DNA of 12,470 bases from an uncultured Bacteroidales bacterium (GTDB lineage: Bacteria; Bacteroidota; Bacteroidia; Bacteroidales; Paludibacteraceae): NCBI GenBank assembly GCA_937915765.1, contig CALGHE010000129.1, forward strand, positions 1 through 12,470, read 5' to 3'. Both the position numbers and the translations under genes were made by a program. How positions within the stretch are numbered: position 1 is the first letter of the stretch; every line of letters starts with the position of its first letter. Positions 1 to 6,246 of the stretch are shown here, one piece after another. A model generated the notes under the pieces. That model was not told the DNA's origin. It searched no databases and was given only the letters and a program-made list of their open reading frames with translations.

Positions 1-109
1 CCCCAACCACCTCCACCCCGTCGCCAGACGAGAACCTGCACACCGAGGGCAAGAAGCGCTCCAGCATCTCCTTGCCGTTCCAATTCAAAATAACAACAGA
101 AACCTTCAT
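1..109 (-). CDS. Family 2 glycosyltransferase, N-terminal 36 codons only
   Basis: The gene starts here and runs off the left edge. The visible N-terminus begins MKVSVVILNWNG, the first beta strand and nucleotide-sugar-binding loop typical of GT-A fold family 2 glycosyltransferases; the next expected motif, with the DxD residues, lies outside the window. Such enzymes transfer sugars from nucleotide donors to glycans at the cytoplasmic membrane. The start is translationally coupled to the acyltransferase upstream. The ATG at 109 shares its A with that gene's TGA stop, and a second in-frame ATG at 112 would give an ATGA overlap and one extra Met. Co-transcription with a lipid acyltransferase suggests a role in envelope glycolipid or polysaccharide synthesis, but that is inference and the acceptor cannot be told. 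Confidence 0.85.
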   Translation of the reverse strand, partial: MKVSVVILNWNGKEMLERFLPSVCRFSSGDGVEVVG

Positions 110-1014
110 CATTTATCACCATCCATTACGTCCACCCGCTTGTGTTTCCATCTCTTATGAGACCACAACCAGCAAGCCGGGTCGCGCTTTATCGTATTTT
201 CAAAGAGTTCCACATACTTGTCAGTTATTTCATTTTCGGCAGTCTCCTTCGCGTTAGGCGAGACAAGCACAAGCTCGCACGAATAATAACCGCGCTTCAC
301 CTTCCGCACATCAAAATAGATAACCGCGTCGCCGCCCTTTCTGGCGATTCTCTCCGGCCCCGTCAGGAAAGGCGTCTCCTGATTAAGGAACGTGTTCCAG
401 TAATTAAGATTGTTTCTCGACGGCGTCTGGTCAGCAATAAAGCCTAACGCAAAAGTCTTGCCCTCCCTTCTCAGACCCAGAATAGCCCTGAGCGCGTCAT
501 TCTTAGGAATGTTCAGCGTGCCGAAGCGCTTGCGCAGACTAAGGAAAAAGCTGTCGAAATATTTGTTTTTCAACGGTCTGTACAATTCTCCTGCCACAAA
601 TCCGTCTATATTTTTATAATCTATAAATATAGATGTGATCCACTCCCAGTTACCATAATGCCCCAACATCACTATCATGCTCTTCTTCTCCTTCGCAAAA
701 TTCGCCATCATCTCCGGATTAACGAAGTGCATTCTCCTCTGCATCTCCTCGTCGGAGATATGAATCAGTTTCAGCGTTTCGGTAAACACGTCAACAAAGT
801 GGAGATAAAACCGTCGCTCAATCTGCTTAATCTCCTCCAGGCTTTTGTCCGGGAAAGAGTTAGTCAGATTCCGCCTCACCACTTTTTTTCTGTATCTGAC
901 GACGTAATAAAGCAGCAGATACACCGGATAAGTGATGACGTACAGCACCGGCAGCGGAAGCCAGGCCAGCACCCACACGAACGCGTAAAATATGTAAAAA
1001 ACTACCGCAGACAT
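109..1014 (-). CDS. Lysophospholipid/lipid A acyltransferase family protein (LpxL/HtrB-like)
   Basis: This 301-residue protein belongs to the LPLAT superfamily, LpxL/HtrB branch, which moves acyl chains onto lipid A or related lipids at the inner face of the cytoplasmic membrane. It has an N-terminal hydrophobic segment (about residues 3-38) followed by a basic patch (YRKKVVRRN, 41-49). The catalytic H-x4-E motif is visible as HYGNWE (H119, E124). I chose the ATG at 1014 (MSAVVF), four bases after the engB stop, because it places the membrane segment at the N-terminus as in relatives. An ATG at 1038 would add eight residues and overlap engB by 20 bases. The gene sits between engB and a glycosyltransferase in one operon. 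The acyl donor and exact acceptor are not evident. Confidence 0.9.
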   Translation of the reverse strand: MSAVVFYIFYAFVWVLAWLPLPVLYVITYPVYLLLYYVVRYRKKVVRRNLTNSFPDKSLEEIKQIERRFYLHFVDVFTETLKLIHISDEEMQRRMHFVNPEMMANFAKEKKSMIVMLGHYGNWEWITSIFIDYKNIDGFVAGELYRPLKNKYFDSFFLSLRKRFGTLNIPKNDALRAILGLRREGKTFALGFIADQTPSRNNLNYWNTFLNQETPFLTGPERIARKGGDAVIYFDVRKVKRGYYSCELVLVSPNAKETAENEITDKYVELFENTIKRDPACWLWSHKRWKHKRVDVMDGDK

Positions 1015-1018
1015 ACCG

Positions 1019-1621
1019 TTATTCCTGCAAAGATTCATTTATGCTTTCTATATAATCAAGCAGTTCCTCCCTGCCCATCTGATTTTCAGACGACGTGACG
1101 AAGATAGGCGGCAGCTCCTCCCACTGCTCATAAAGCTTCTCCTTATAAGCTTCGAGATTCTTCGCCAGCTCGTTCTTTCCAAGTTTGTCCGCCTTAGTGA
1201 AGACGATAGAGAACGGCACGCCGTTAACCCCAAGGAAATCGAAGAACTCAAGGTCTATCTTCTGCGGCTCAAGCCGGCAGTCAATCAGCACAAAAAGGTT
1301 CACCAAGAGATTTCTGTTAAGGATATAGCCCTTGATCATCTTCTCCAGCTTGTCCCGGCTATCCTTACCCACCTTAGCGTATCCGTATCCCGGCAGGTCA
1401 ACAAGATACCAGTCATCGTTCACAATGAAATGGTTTATAAGCAACGTCTTGCCCGGCTTTGACGAAGTCATAGCCAGCCCTTTATGGTTCGTCAGCATAT
1501 TAATCAGCGACGACTTTCCCACGTTAGAACGCCCGATAAACGCATACTCCGGACGGTTATGATTCGGACACTTGGCAACCATAGTGTTGCTCATCACAAA
1601 TTTAGCATTCTTTACTATCAT
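1019..1621 (-). CDS. engB: Ribosome biogenesis GTP-binding protein EngB (YihA/YsxC)
   Basis: This 200-residue TRAFAC-class GTPase has the normal EngB length. EngB proteins are needed for late assembly of the large ribosomal subunit. All nucleotide-binding motifs are visible: the P-loop GRSNVGKSS (residues 30-38), the switch I region with the conserved threonine near TSSKPGKT (52-59), G3 as DLPG (75-78) inside DLPGYGYAKV, G4 as TKAD (142-145), and the G5 serine in TSS (176-178). The protein is almost entirely the G domain, as is usual. It lies 36 bases downstream of holA and 4 bases upstream of the acyltransferase start, so it is probably co-transcribed with both. I see no independent promoter with correct spacing in the short gap before it. 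Confidence 0.97.
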   Translation of the reverse strand: MIVKNAKFVMSNTMVAKCPNHNRPEYAFIGRSNVGKSSLINMLTNHKGLAMTSSKPGKTLLINHFIVNDDWYLVDLPGYGYAKVGKDSRDKLEKMIKGYILNRNLLVNLFVLIDCRLEPQKIDLEFFDFLGVNGVPFSIVFTKADKLGKNELAKNLEAYKEKLYEQWEELPPIFVTSSENQMGREELLDYIESINESLQE

Positions 1622-1657
1622 AATTCAAAACATTTTCAAAAATTAGAGAGATTACCC

Positions 1658-2674
1658 TCAGTTCATAATTCTGTAAACAAGTTCCTTAAGCAGTTCATTT
1701 TCAGAGGCAGAGCCACCTCCGAACCCTTTAGAACGCGCGTCGTACTCCCTCAGCAGCGAGATTATCTCCATTGTCTTCCATCCGTTGTAATTTTTAGCCG
1801 CAAGATGATAATCCTTTGCAAAATAGGGATTTACGCCAAACGCCTTAGCTACCGACGCGTCACTTTTGTCCGGCAAATAATAATAAGCCATCAGATTTGC
1901 GAAGAAGTCAAAAAGCGTGGAGACCGTAAGCAGGAAAGGGTTGCTTTTAGGGTCCTTTCCGAAGTGCATCACAATCTGGTTCACCTTGTACACATCCTTG
2001 TTAATCAAAGCGGCGCGAAGTTCAAAGTTATTGAAGGATTTGCTGATGCCTACGCTCCGCTCCACCATTTCCGCCGTTACGCTCTTCACGCTGGCTGGCA
2101 GCCCGACCTTCAGCTTGTCCAGCTCGCTCACCACATTGCAAAGGTCCGTGCCAAGATACTCCGCAAGCATCTGCGCCGTCTTCGGGTCGATGCTCAGTCC
2201 GAACGAAGTCAGATACTCAGAGATGAAAGCCGGAATCTGATTGTCGTACAGTTTCTTGGACTCGAACAGCACCCCCACCTTCGGCAATTCGGCTGCAAAC
2301 TTCTTCCTTTTGTCCACCTTTTTGTACTTATAGCAAATAACAAGCACAGTTGACGGCTGCGGTTTTTTCAGATAAAACTCAAGTTTGTCGATGTCAGAAA
2401 TACTCTGAGCCTCCTTCACGACCACAAGCTGCCTCCGCGCCATTACGGGGAAACGCTTCGCCGCGTTTATCACGTCCTTGATATTGACGTCAGAGCCATA
2501 CAAGACGGTCTGGTTAAACTCACGTTCCGTCTCGTCAAGTGCGTTTTCTATTATGTAGTTACAGATAACGTCGATGTAGTAAGGCTCCTCTCCGGAAAGG
2601 AAATAGACCGGTTTGAAGACACCCTGACGAAGTTCTGCAAGTATGTTCTGATAATCTGAATTTTGCTTTGCCAT
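1658..2674 (-). CDS. holA: DNA polymerase III delta subunit
   Basis: This 338-residue protein matches the HolA family in length and layout. HolA is the clamp-loader subunit that opens the sliding beta clamp within the gamma/tau complex. The N-terminal AAA+-like domain begins with the diagnostic segment KPVYFLSGEEPYYID (21-35), where other clamp-loader subunits carry a Walker A loop; the delta subunit does not hydrolyse ATP, so lack of a functional P-loop is expected. The central part contains the lid-like helical domain with a leucine-rich TAQMLAEYLGTDL region, and the C-terminal third forms the helical collar, ending in ELLKELVYRIMN. It is the first gene of a minus-strand run with engB and is transcribed from a promoter region shared back to back with the HSDR_N-like gene. 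Confidence 0.95.
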   Translation of the reverse strand: MAKQNSDYQNILAELRQGVFKPVYFLSGEEPYYIDVICNYIIENALDETEREFNQTVLYGSDVNIKDVINAAKRFPVMARRQLVVVKEAQSISDIDKLEFYLKKPQPSTVLVICYKYKKVDKRKKFAAELPKVGVLFESKKLYDNQIPAFISEYLTSFGLSIDPKTAQMLAEYLGTDLCNVVSELDKLKVGLPASVKSVTAEMVERSVGISKSFNNFELRAALINKDVYKVNQIVMHFGKDPKSNPFLLTVSTLFDFFANLMAYYYLPDKSDASVAKAFGVNPYFAKDYHLAAKNYNGWKTMEIISLLREYDARSKGFGGGSASENELLKELVYRIMN

Positions 2675-2698
2675 TTATGCCAAATTTTATTATCTTTG
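2667..2698 (+). promoter_or_regulatory. Bacteroidetes-type promoter for the HSDR_N-like gene
   Basis: A perfect -7 box TATCTTTG lies at 2691-2698. A TTTG at 2667-2670 is 20 bases upstream, matching the Bacteroidetes primary sigma consensus (TTTG, about 19-21 bases, TAnnTTTG). The -33 box lies inside the first codons of holA on the other strand. The predicted transcript starts near 2703-2706, leaving a leader of about 20 bases before the ATG at 2724. Confidence 0.7.
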
Positions 2699-2706
2699 CC
2701 GAAGCA

Positions 2707-2737
2707 CAAATATAGTAAAAAAAATGTTAGAACTAAA
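2707..2737 (-). promoter_or_regulatory. Bacteroidetes-type promoter for holA-engB-acyltransferase operon
   Basis: Reading the minus strand, TATATTTG (2714 to 2707) fits TAnnTTTG perfectly, and TTTA (2737 to 2734) lies 19 bases upstream as a near-match to the -33 TTTG. The predicted start is near 2700, about 25 bases ahead of the holA ATG. The two divergent -7 boxes are separated by only 8 bases. Confidence 0.6.
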
Positions 2738-3170
2738 TTTGCCGAGGTATAAATTTAAGACGAAAGAAGAAGCGGGCCGGCTTATGATTTTTGACCGGTG
2801 CCGCAGGAAGCACGTCGCCCTTACCCCGGAAGAATGGGTTCGGCAGAATTTCGTGGAGTACCTCATCAACGAGAAGAGGTATCCGCCCGGACTAATATCC
2901 AACGAGTCCACCGTCCACCTTAACGGGCTGAGAAAACGCTGTGACACAGTGATTTACAACCGCAACGGCCAGCCCGAAATCATAGTGGAATACAAGGCTC
3001 CGAACGTGACCATAACGCAGGAGACGTTTGACCAGATAGCGATGTACAACTTCAAGATGCAGGTTCGCTACCTTATAGTCTCCAACGGCATGAACCATTT
3101 TTGCTGCAAGATAAACTACGAGGAGATGCGTTACGAGTTCTTGCGCGAAGTTCCGGAGTGTTTTTTCTGA
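2724..3170 (+). CDS. Stand-alone HSDR_N-like PD-(D/E)XK protein
   Basis: This 148-residue protein resembles the N-terminal nuclease domain of type I restriction R subunits (HSDR_N/HSDR_N_2 family) but has no helicase part. The nuclease core is visible: E61 on the first helix side, D74 in RKRCDTVIY, and the E-x-K pair E89/K91 in IVEYKAP. It is followed by QIAMY (104-108), a QxxxY arrangement also found in RecB-type nucleases. The residues needed for metal-dependent DNA cleavage are therefore present, but activity is inferred. Stand-alone proteins of this type are, to my recollection, common in Bacteroidetes and usually unassigned. It heads a plus-strand operon that includes recR, and it is divergent from holA, so a role in DNA repair or replication is more plausible than classical restriction. 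No HsdM or HsdS is present. Confidence 0.85.
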   Translation: MLELNLPRYKFKTKEEAGRLMIFDRCRRKHVALTPEEWVRQNFVEYLINEKRYPPGLISNESTVHLNGLRKRCDTVIYNRNGQPEIIVEYKAPNVTITQETFDQIAMYNFKMQVRYLIVSNGMNHFCCKINYEEMRYEFLREVPECFF

Positions 3171-3195
3171 ATATAAATTAAAAAGCGATATAAAA

Positions 3196-3570
3196 ATGAG
3201 AACAATTTTCACCGTATTCTTAGTGCTTATTCTAAGTTTAGGAGGTTTCGTGTGGTACCGCTACTACTTCGTGTTTGCCGAAGGCGTGAAGAGCGGACAG
3301 CTGAACGACGTCAAGAAAAAAGGATACATTTTTAAAACTTACGAGGGCAAACTCATACAGTCTGGCGTAAAAAGCTCCGGCACGTCCATACAGTCCAACG
3401 AGTTTGTGTTCTCTATCGAAGACGAGAGAGTTGCAAAGCAGCTGGAACTTTCCAGCGGCAAATACATAGACTTGCACTATAACGAATACATTTCCTCTTT
3501 GCCATGGAGAGGGATGTCGCAATATGTGGTTGACAGCGTGATAGCCATTCATGACGAGAAAGGGTTCTGA
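3196..3570 (+). CDS. Small membrane-anchored protein of unknown function
   Basis: This 124-residue protein has one N-terminal hydrophobic segment (about residues 3-20, FTVFLVLILSLGGFVW), then a short aromatic stretch (YRYYFVF) and a mostly polar, beta-rich domain. No lipobox cysteine follows the hydrophobic part, so it is probably a signal-anchored protein with its domain in the periplasm. The segment KKGYIFKTYEGKL (about 42-54) is one I associate with a conserved Bacteroidales family sometimes wrongly labelled 6-phosphogluconate dehydrogenase; there is no dinucleotide-binding motif here. The gene begins 25 bases after the HSDR_N-like gene and ends 2 bases before the recR ATG, so it is very likely in the same transcript. 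No function can be assigned from sequence. Confidence 0.85.
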   Translation: MRTIFTVFLVLILSLGGFVWYRYYFVFAEGVKSGQLNDVKKKGYIFKTYEGKLIQSGVKSSGTSIQSNEFVFSIEDERVAKQLELSSGKYIDLHYNEYISSLPWRGMSQYVVDSVIAIHDEKGF

Positions 3571-3572
3571 CG

Positions 3573-4199
3573 ATGCAATACGACAGACTACCCTCCACGT
3601 TGCTGGAGAATGCGGTCAGCGAGTTTTCGCGCCTGCCGGGCATAGGACGCAAAAGCGCTCTGCGGCTTGCTCTGCACCTTCTGAAGCTGGACAAAGAGGA
3701 TGTAGAGCAGTTTGGCAACGCCTTCATCGCGCTCCGCAACGAAATCCAGTACTGCAAGGTGTGCCACAACATATCTGACACAGAGGTCTGCTCCATCTGC
3801 TCAAACAAACAGAGAGACAGACAGACGCTGTGCGTTGTGGAAAACATAAAAGATGTGATGTCTGTGGAAAACACGCAGCAGTTCAACGGACTGTACCATG
3901 TGCTGGGCGGCGTGATTTCGCCAATGGACGGAATCGGGCCGTCGGACCTGAACGTGGACAGCCTAGTCGGGCGCGTGGCAGAAGACGGGGTCAAGGAGGT
4001 CATTCTTGCGCTTAGCCCGACAATGGAGGGCGACACCACAAACTTCTACATCTACAGAAAACTTGCAGGGCTGAACGTCGAGGTTAGCACCATAGCGCGC
4101 GGCGTGGCGATTGGCGACGAACTTGAGTATGCCGACGAGGTGACACTCGGACGCTCCATATTAAACAGAACACCATTTAAAGAGAGTATAACAAAATGA
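3573..4199 (+). CDS. recR: Recombination protein RecR
   Basis: This 208-residue protein is a standard-length RecR, which acts with RecO (and RecF) in the cytoplasm to load RecA on gapped DNA. Features in order: an N-terminal helix-hairpin-helix with LPGIGRKSA (21-29); a four-cysteine zinc finger with C61-x2-C64 and C73-x2-C76; a Toprim domain starting at LCVVEN with the conserved E90; and the C-terminal Walker-B-like and tail segment ending in GDELEYADEVTLGRS, typical of the family. Its start is 2 bases after the previous stop and its TGA overlaps the next ATG (ATGA, 4196-4199), indicating translational coupling on both sides. Confidence 0.97.
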   Translation: MQYDRLPSTLLENAVSEFSRLPGIGRKSALRLALHLLKLDKEDVEQFGNAFIALRNEIQYCKVCHNISDTEVCSICSNKQRDRQTLCVVENIKDVMSVENTQQFNGLYHVLGGVISPMDGIGPSDLNVDSLVGRVAEDGVKEVILALSPTMEGDTTNFYIYRKLAGLNVEVSTIARGVAIGDELEYADEVTLGRSILNRTPFKESITK

Positions 4200-4576
4200 T
4201 CAGAAACTATTACATTAGCATAGCAATAGCGGCTCTGCTTGGCATTGCGGCTTGCGCGGTTCCGGCAAATATGATTACGCTGAGTCCCGACATAGTGGCA
4301 AATCTGGAACGTATTTCAATGATTCTGCTCTTGGCGAGCATTCCTTTGGCTCTGAAACTTTTTCAGATTAAGACAGAAAAGATAAGTCCGGACGTATCAG
4401 AAGAGGAACATTACAACATATCCTTGCACTGGGCAAACGTAAGAATATGGATTGTAGCTTCGGCTCTATACATAAACGAAGCTCTTTTCGCAGTGACAAA
4501 AAACTCGTCCATGATATTCTGCTGCCTTATCGCAGCTATAGTCTTGGTGTTTTTCTGCAGATATAAGAAGAGATAA
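4196..4576 (+). CDS. Four-helix inner membrane protein of unknown function
   Basis: This 126-residue protein has four predicted membrane helices (about residues 6-26, 39-57, 82-101 and 105-121). A polar loop between the second and third helix (KTEKISPDVSEEEHYN) is the only extended soluble part, and the C-terminus is basic (CRYKKR), which suggests a cytoplasmic tail. Its ATG overlaps the recR stop by four bases, so it is translated from the same message. It is the last gene before the bidirectional terminator. I do not recognise the family and see no catalytic motif; its location after recR may simply reflect operon structure. Confidence 0.8.
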   Translation: MIRNYYISIAIAALLGIAACAVPANMITLSPDIVANLERISMILLLASIPLALKLFQIKTEKISPDVSEEEHYNISLHWANVRIWIVASALYINEALFAVTKNSSMIFCCLIAAIVLVFFCRYKKR

Positions 4577-4617
4577 GAGACCACATCAGCGACGTTTATA
4601 ATCAGAGCTACGGTGAT

Positions 4618-4680
4618 GGTTGCCTAAAAAACGAAGGCTGAACCCTGCAAGAGAGTTCAGCCTTTTTAGTTCAGGCAATC
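4618..4680. terminator. Nested bidirectional intrinsic terminator between convergent genes
   Basis: A perfect 10-bp stem (AAGGCTGAAC 4634-4643 with GTTCAGCCTT 4655-4664) encloses an 11-base loop. T residues at 4663-4667 serve the plus strand, and A residues at 4626-4631 serve the minus strand as a U-run. An outer stem (GGTTGCCT 4618-4625 with AGGCAATC 4673-4680, one G-U or mismatch) wraps the first. It can end both the recR operon and the aspartokinase transcript. The rest of 4577-4721 shows nothing else. Confidence 0.85.
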
Positions 4681-4721
4681 ACTGCAATTTACAGAAAAAG
4701 CCTTTATAAAGCGCCAGCCAA

Positions 4722-6110
4722 TCACAAACGCTCAACGCACAAAGCGTCGTTAAGTGCGATGATAGCCTTTCCGTAATCGCCACGTTCTATGACGAACTGC
4801 ATATTAACCTGACGCATGGACTGCGCGAAACATTCGATATTTATATTATTGTCAAACAACGCTTTAGAAGCCTTGTAAAGGAATCCCGGATGCGCAATGT
4901 TAGTTCCCATGCAGCAAACCAAAGCCACCTGTTTTGTTGTAATCTGATAGAAAGTCTCCTTCAGTTCCTCGATAAGCTTCTGAGCCTGCGGCTTGTCCCA
5001 GATAACCATAGTTATGCTGTTTGCGTTAGTTGATTTCAAGATATAGCTTACACCATACTTCTCGAACACCTGCATAACCTTCAGATCATAGCCCACTTCG
5101 CCAACCATCATCGGGTCGTGCACCTCTACAGCAATCACCTTGTCTGTACCGGAAACAATCTCTATCCGCGACTTTTCCGTGAAATAATCCTTAGAAATCA
5201 GAGTGCCCGGATGTTCCGGCTCGAAAGTATTTTTGATTCGGATATTGATGCCCGCCATTTCGAGCGGCTTTGACGCCTTAGGGTGAATGGCCTCCATACC
5301 CACATCGGCAAGCTGGTCTGCAACCATGAAGTTTGTGAAGCCCACCGGGATAGACTTGTCTGTGCCAACCAGCTTAGGGTCTGCCGAAGACAAATGGAAC
5401 TCTTTATGTATAACAGCCTCGTCAGCCTTGACCTCCACTGCGATTTTAGAGAAAGTGACTTCAGAATAACCTCTGTCAAACGCGCGCATTATGCCCTCAG
5501 TGCCCTTAGTGTAACCGGTAGCCACGCAAAGAGTCTTAGAGAAGTCTATGCCGGCGAAAGACTTTTTGATGCGTTCGTCGATAGTCAAAGACTCAGAATC
5601 GTCAAACCCGCACAGATCTACGAAAGTGGCGTCAATTCCATGATTCTTTATGATATTGACAGAGTTGAATGCAGAATGAGCCTCGCCGATAGAAGACAAA
5701 ATCTCTCTTGCAGCAAGATAGATATTGTTTTTGTTCACATAACCCGAAGCCGCAACATTGTACATGCTCAAAAGATAGTTCTTAGCCTTGGCGATTCGGT
5801 CAATGATAAACTCATCCGCAACCTTCTGGTCTAACTTTATACTTTCGTAATTACGGTTAAGCGCAATAAGTTTTTCGCAAAGTTCGTCCAGCGCGTCTAT
5901 ATAGTTTTCGTCATTAACAAATTTAACATAGATGCCAGGCTCGCCGGTTTTCTTATGCTCCAATAACCAGTTTGTAACGTTATTATAGGCCGAAACCACA
6001 AAAATTCGGTTATACATCTCAGCCGGAGTTCTTTTTCCGATGATGATGTTTTCCATAACATCCTGGAACTGAGACATTGAAGTTCCACCAATCTTTTCTA
6101 CTGTAAGCAT
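4722..6110 (-). CDS. Aspartate kinase (monofunctional, divergent KIGGTS type)
   Basis: This 462-residue protein has the aspartokinase layout: an amino acid kinase domain (about 1-290) followed by two ACT-type regulatory domains (about 316-375 and 393-458). Aspartokinase phosphorylates aspartate, the first step to lysine, threonine, methionine and diaminopimelate. The N-terminal motif is KIGGTSMS (6-13) rather than the usual KFGGTS. VVSAYNNVTN (38-47) replaces VVSAMGGVTN, and the substrate region reads RGYSEVTFSK (213-222) where classical enzymes have RGGSDYTA. No homoserine dehydrogenase domain is fused. The motif set resembles the aspartokinase branch I associate with ectoine gene clusters in Proteobacteria and with Bacteroidetes. 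No ectoine genes are in the window, so the role is probably general aspartate-family synthesis. It is a single-gene unit by position. Confidence 0.88.
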   Translation of the reverse strand: MLTVEKIGGTSMSQFQDVMENIIIGKRTPAEMYNRIFVVSAYNNVTNWLLEHKKTGEPGIYVKFVNDENYIDALDELCEKLIALNRNYESIKLDQKVADEFIIDRIAKAKNYLLSMYNVAASGYVNKNNIYLAAREILSSIGEAHSAFNSVNIIKNHGIDATFVDLCGFDDSESLTIDERIKKSFAGIDFSKTLCVATGYTKGTEGIMRAFDRGYSEVTFSKIAVEVKADEAVIHKEFHLSSADPKLVGTDKSIPVGFTNFMVADQLADVGMEAIHPKASKPLEMAGINIRIKNTFEPEHPGTLISKDYFTEKSRIEIVSGTDKVIAVEVHDPMMVGEVGYDLKVMQVFEKYGVSYILKSTNANSITMVIWDKPQAQKLIEELKETFYQITTKQVALVCCMGTNIAHPGFLYKASKALFDNNINIECFAQSMRQVNMQFVIERGDYGKAIIALNDALCVERL

Positions 6111-6148
6111 TTTACGATAATTAAATTAATTTATCTTGAAAATATCTG

Positions 6149-6156
6149 CAAAGATA
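6149..6156 (-). promoter_or_regulatory. -7 promoter box of the aspartate kinase gene
   Basis: On the minus strand TATCTTTG (6156 to 6149) is a perfect TAnnTTTG box, 39 bases ahead of the ATG at 6110. No clear TTTG lies at the expected -33 distance, so the call rests on the -7 box and its position. The remaining intergenic bases (6157-6246) are AT-rich and I see no further feature. Confidence 0.6.
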
Positions 6157-6246
6157 CAAAATTTGACGTTATAACATAAGGCAACCCCAATAAATTGCGA
6201 ATTAAAATTTGCCATTTTACAACTTTTCTCCGCTGCCAAGCCCTCA

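Noticed and set aside
1484..2353. Plus-strand open frame (289 codons) opposite engB and holA
   Set aside because: It covers two well-supported genes in reverse and its product has no recognisable motif.
2724..3170. A type I restriction-modification system
   Set aside because: Only an HSDR_N-like domain is present; there is no helicase, HsdM or HsdS nearby.
3413..4039. Minus-strand frame (208 codons) opposite recR
   Set aside because: It is Ser/Arg-rich, crosses a gene boundary on the other strand, and recR is unambiguous.
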